A stretch of DNA of 64,000 nt, taken from positions 1 through 64,000 of the forward strand of contig CAYYUG010000003.1 of assembly GCA_964474755.1 (NCBI GenBank), written 5' to 3'. The notes below the pieces were generated by a model. The model searched no databases and had not been told where the DNA came from. It saw only the letters and a list, made by a program, of their open reading frames with translations. The DNA is from GCA-2717185 sp964474755. GTDB lineage: Bacteria; Pseudomonadota; Alphaproteobacteria; UBA8366; GCA-2717185. Made by a program: the position numbers and the translations under genes. Below, one piece after another: positions 63,838 through 64,000 of this stretch. Numbering within the stretch: the first letter of the stretch is position 1; each line of letters starts with the position of its first letter.

Positions 63838-64000
63838 ATGAAAACATCAATTTCAATTGGCGCGTATGGCCGCCGAGATATCAAAGATGTGATGGAGTTC
63901 GTCGTTGAGGCGGAGCGGCTTGGTGTCGATCATGCTTGGTCTGCGGAGGCTTGGGGCACAGATGCGGTCACGACGTTGGCATATCTTGCCGCACGGACCT
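63838..64000 (+). CDS. LLM class flavin-dependent oxidoreductase, N-terminal part (cut by the window end)
   Basis: First 54 codons only. MKTSISIGAYGRRDIKDVMEF and VEAERLGVDHAWSAEAWGTDA are the N-terminal strand and first helix-loop of F420-type luciferase-like monooxygenases. A GAAGGCGAGA site lies before the ATG. Ten bases follow the isomerase stop, so it is in the same operon. Confidence 0.82.
   Translation, partial: MKTSISIGAYGRRDIKDVMEFVVEAERLGVDHAWSAEAWGTDAVTTLAYLAART

Noticed and set aside
1..64000. CRISPR arrays, insertion sequences, integrase or phage genes
   Set aside because: None seen: no regularly spaced repeats, transposase motifs or attachment-site repeats were recognised.

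Overview
This window looks like a piece of a draft or metagenome-assembled genome from a free-living heterotrophic proteobacterium, most likely a marine alphaproteobacterium of a Rhodospirillales-like type. That placement is an inference from the mix of gene families (class III CoA-transferases, luciferase-like flavin monooxygenases, TauD and PhyH dioxygenases, HyuA/HyuB, AtuA/DUF4387, gamma-glutamyltransferases) and from the many ATGA overlaps and AGGAG ribosome sites. No rRNA, tRNA or phylogenetic marker was recognised. A run of 100 N at 2143-2242 is a scaffold gap inside the first gene.

Layout. 1-2.8 kb: two pieces of an AT-rich RTX-type secreted protein. 2.8-9 kb: a PhyH dioxygenase, then an operon of a conserved protein of unknown function, a UGSC-family selenoprotein read through an in-frame TGA, and a CoA-transferase; then a gamma-glutamylcyclotransferase-like gene and a nitronate monooxygenase-like gene. 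9.6-20.8 kb: enoyl-CoA hydratase, HpcH/HpaI aldolase, three luciferase-like monooxygenases, a thioesterase, a broken enoyl-CoA hydratase, flavin reductase, EamA transporter, Rieske oxygenase, PhyH dioxygenase and SMP-30 lactonase. 20.8-26.8 kb: a minus-strand operon hyuB-hyuA-FAD oxidoreductase-SDR, in which the FAD gene has lost its ATG. 27-31.4 kb: class IV aminotransferase, gamma-glutamyltransferase, AtuA and DUF4387. 31.4-44.3 kb: TauD dioxygenases, a two-component Rieske oxygenase with a phosphotriesterase-like hydrolase, a LeuCD-type hydro-lyase divergent from an isocitrate lyase/PEP mutase-type lyase, a TauE/SafE exporter and a MmgE/PrpD protein. 44.7-58.1 kb: molybdopterin oxidoreductase, sulfatase, two SDRs, an M81 peptidase, a second gamma-glutamyltransferase, an amidohydrolase and a xanthine-dehydrogenase-type large subunit. 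58.7-64 kb: selD, itself a selenoprotein, then a GST, a TauD-like protein, a thioesterase, a MaoC dehydratase, a 2-hydroxychromene-2-carboxylate isomerase-like protein and the start of another luciferase-like monooxygenase.

How the genes fit together. Nearly all are soluble catabolic enzymes arranged in short operons: oxygenases (five TauD, two PhyH, two Rieske, four luciferase-like), CoA-thioester enzymes, lyases and amide or peptide hydrolases. This suggests oxidative use of varied dissolved organic compounds. The strongest unusual signal is selenium: both the UGSC gene and selD have an in-frame TGA in the exact family motif, each followed at the right distance by a hairpin with a GU-containing apical loop, as expected of a bacterial SECIS. 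Gene decay is visible in at least three places (an enoyl-CoA hydratase, a class III aminotransferase tail and a CoA-transferase start). I recognise no transcription regulator and only two transporters in 64 kb.
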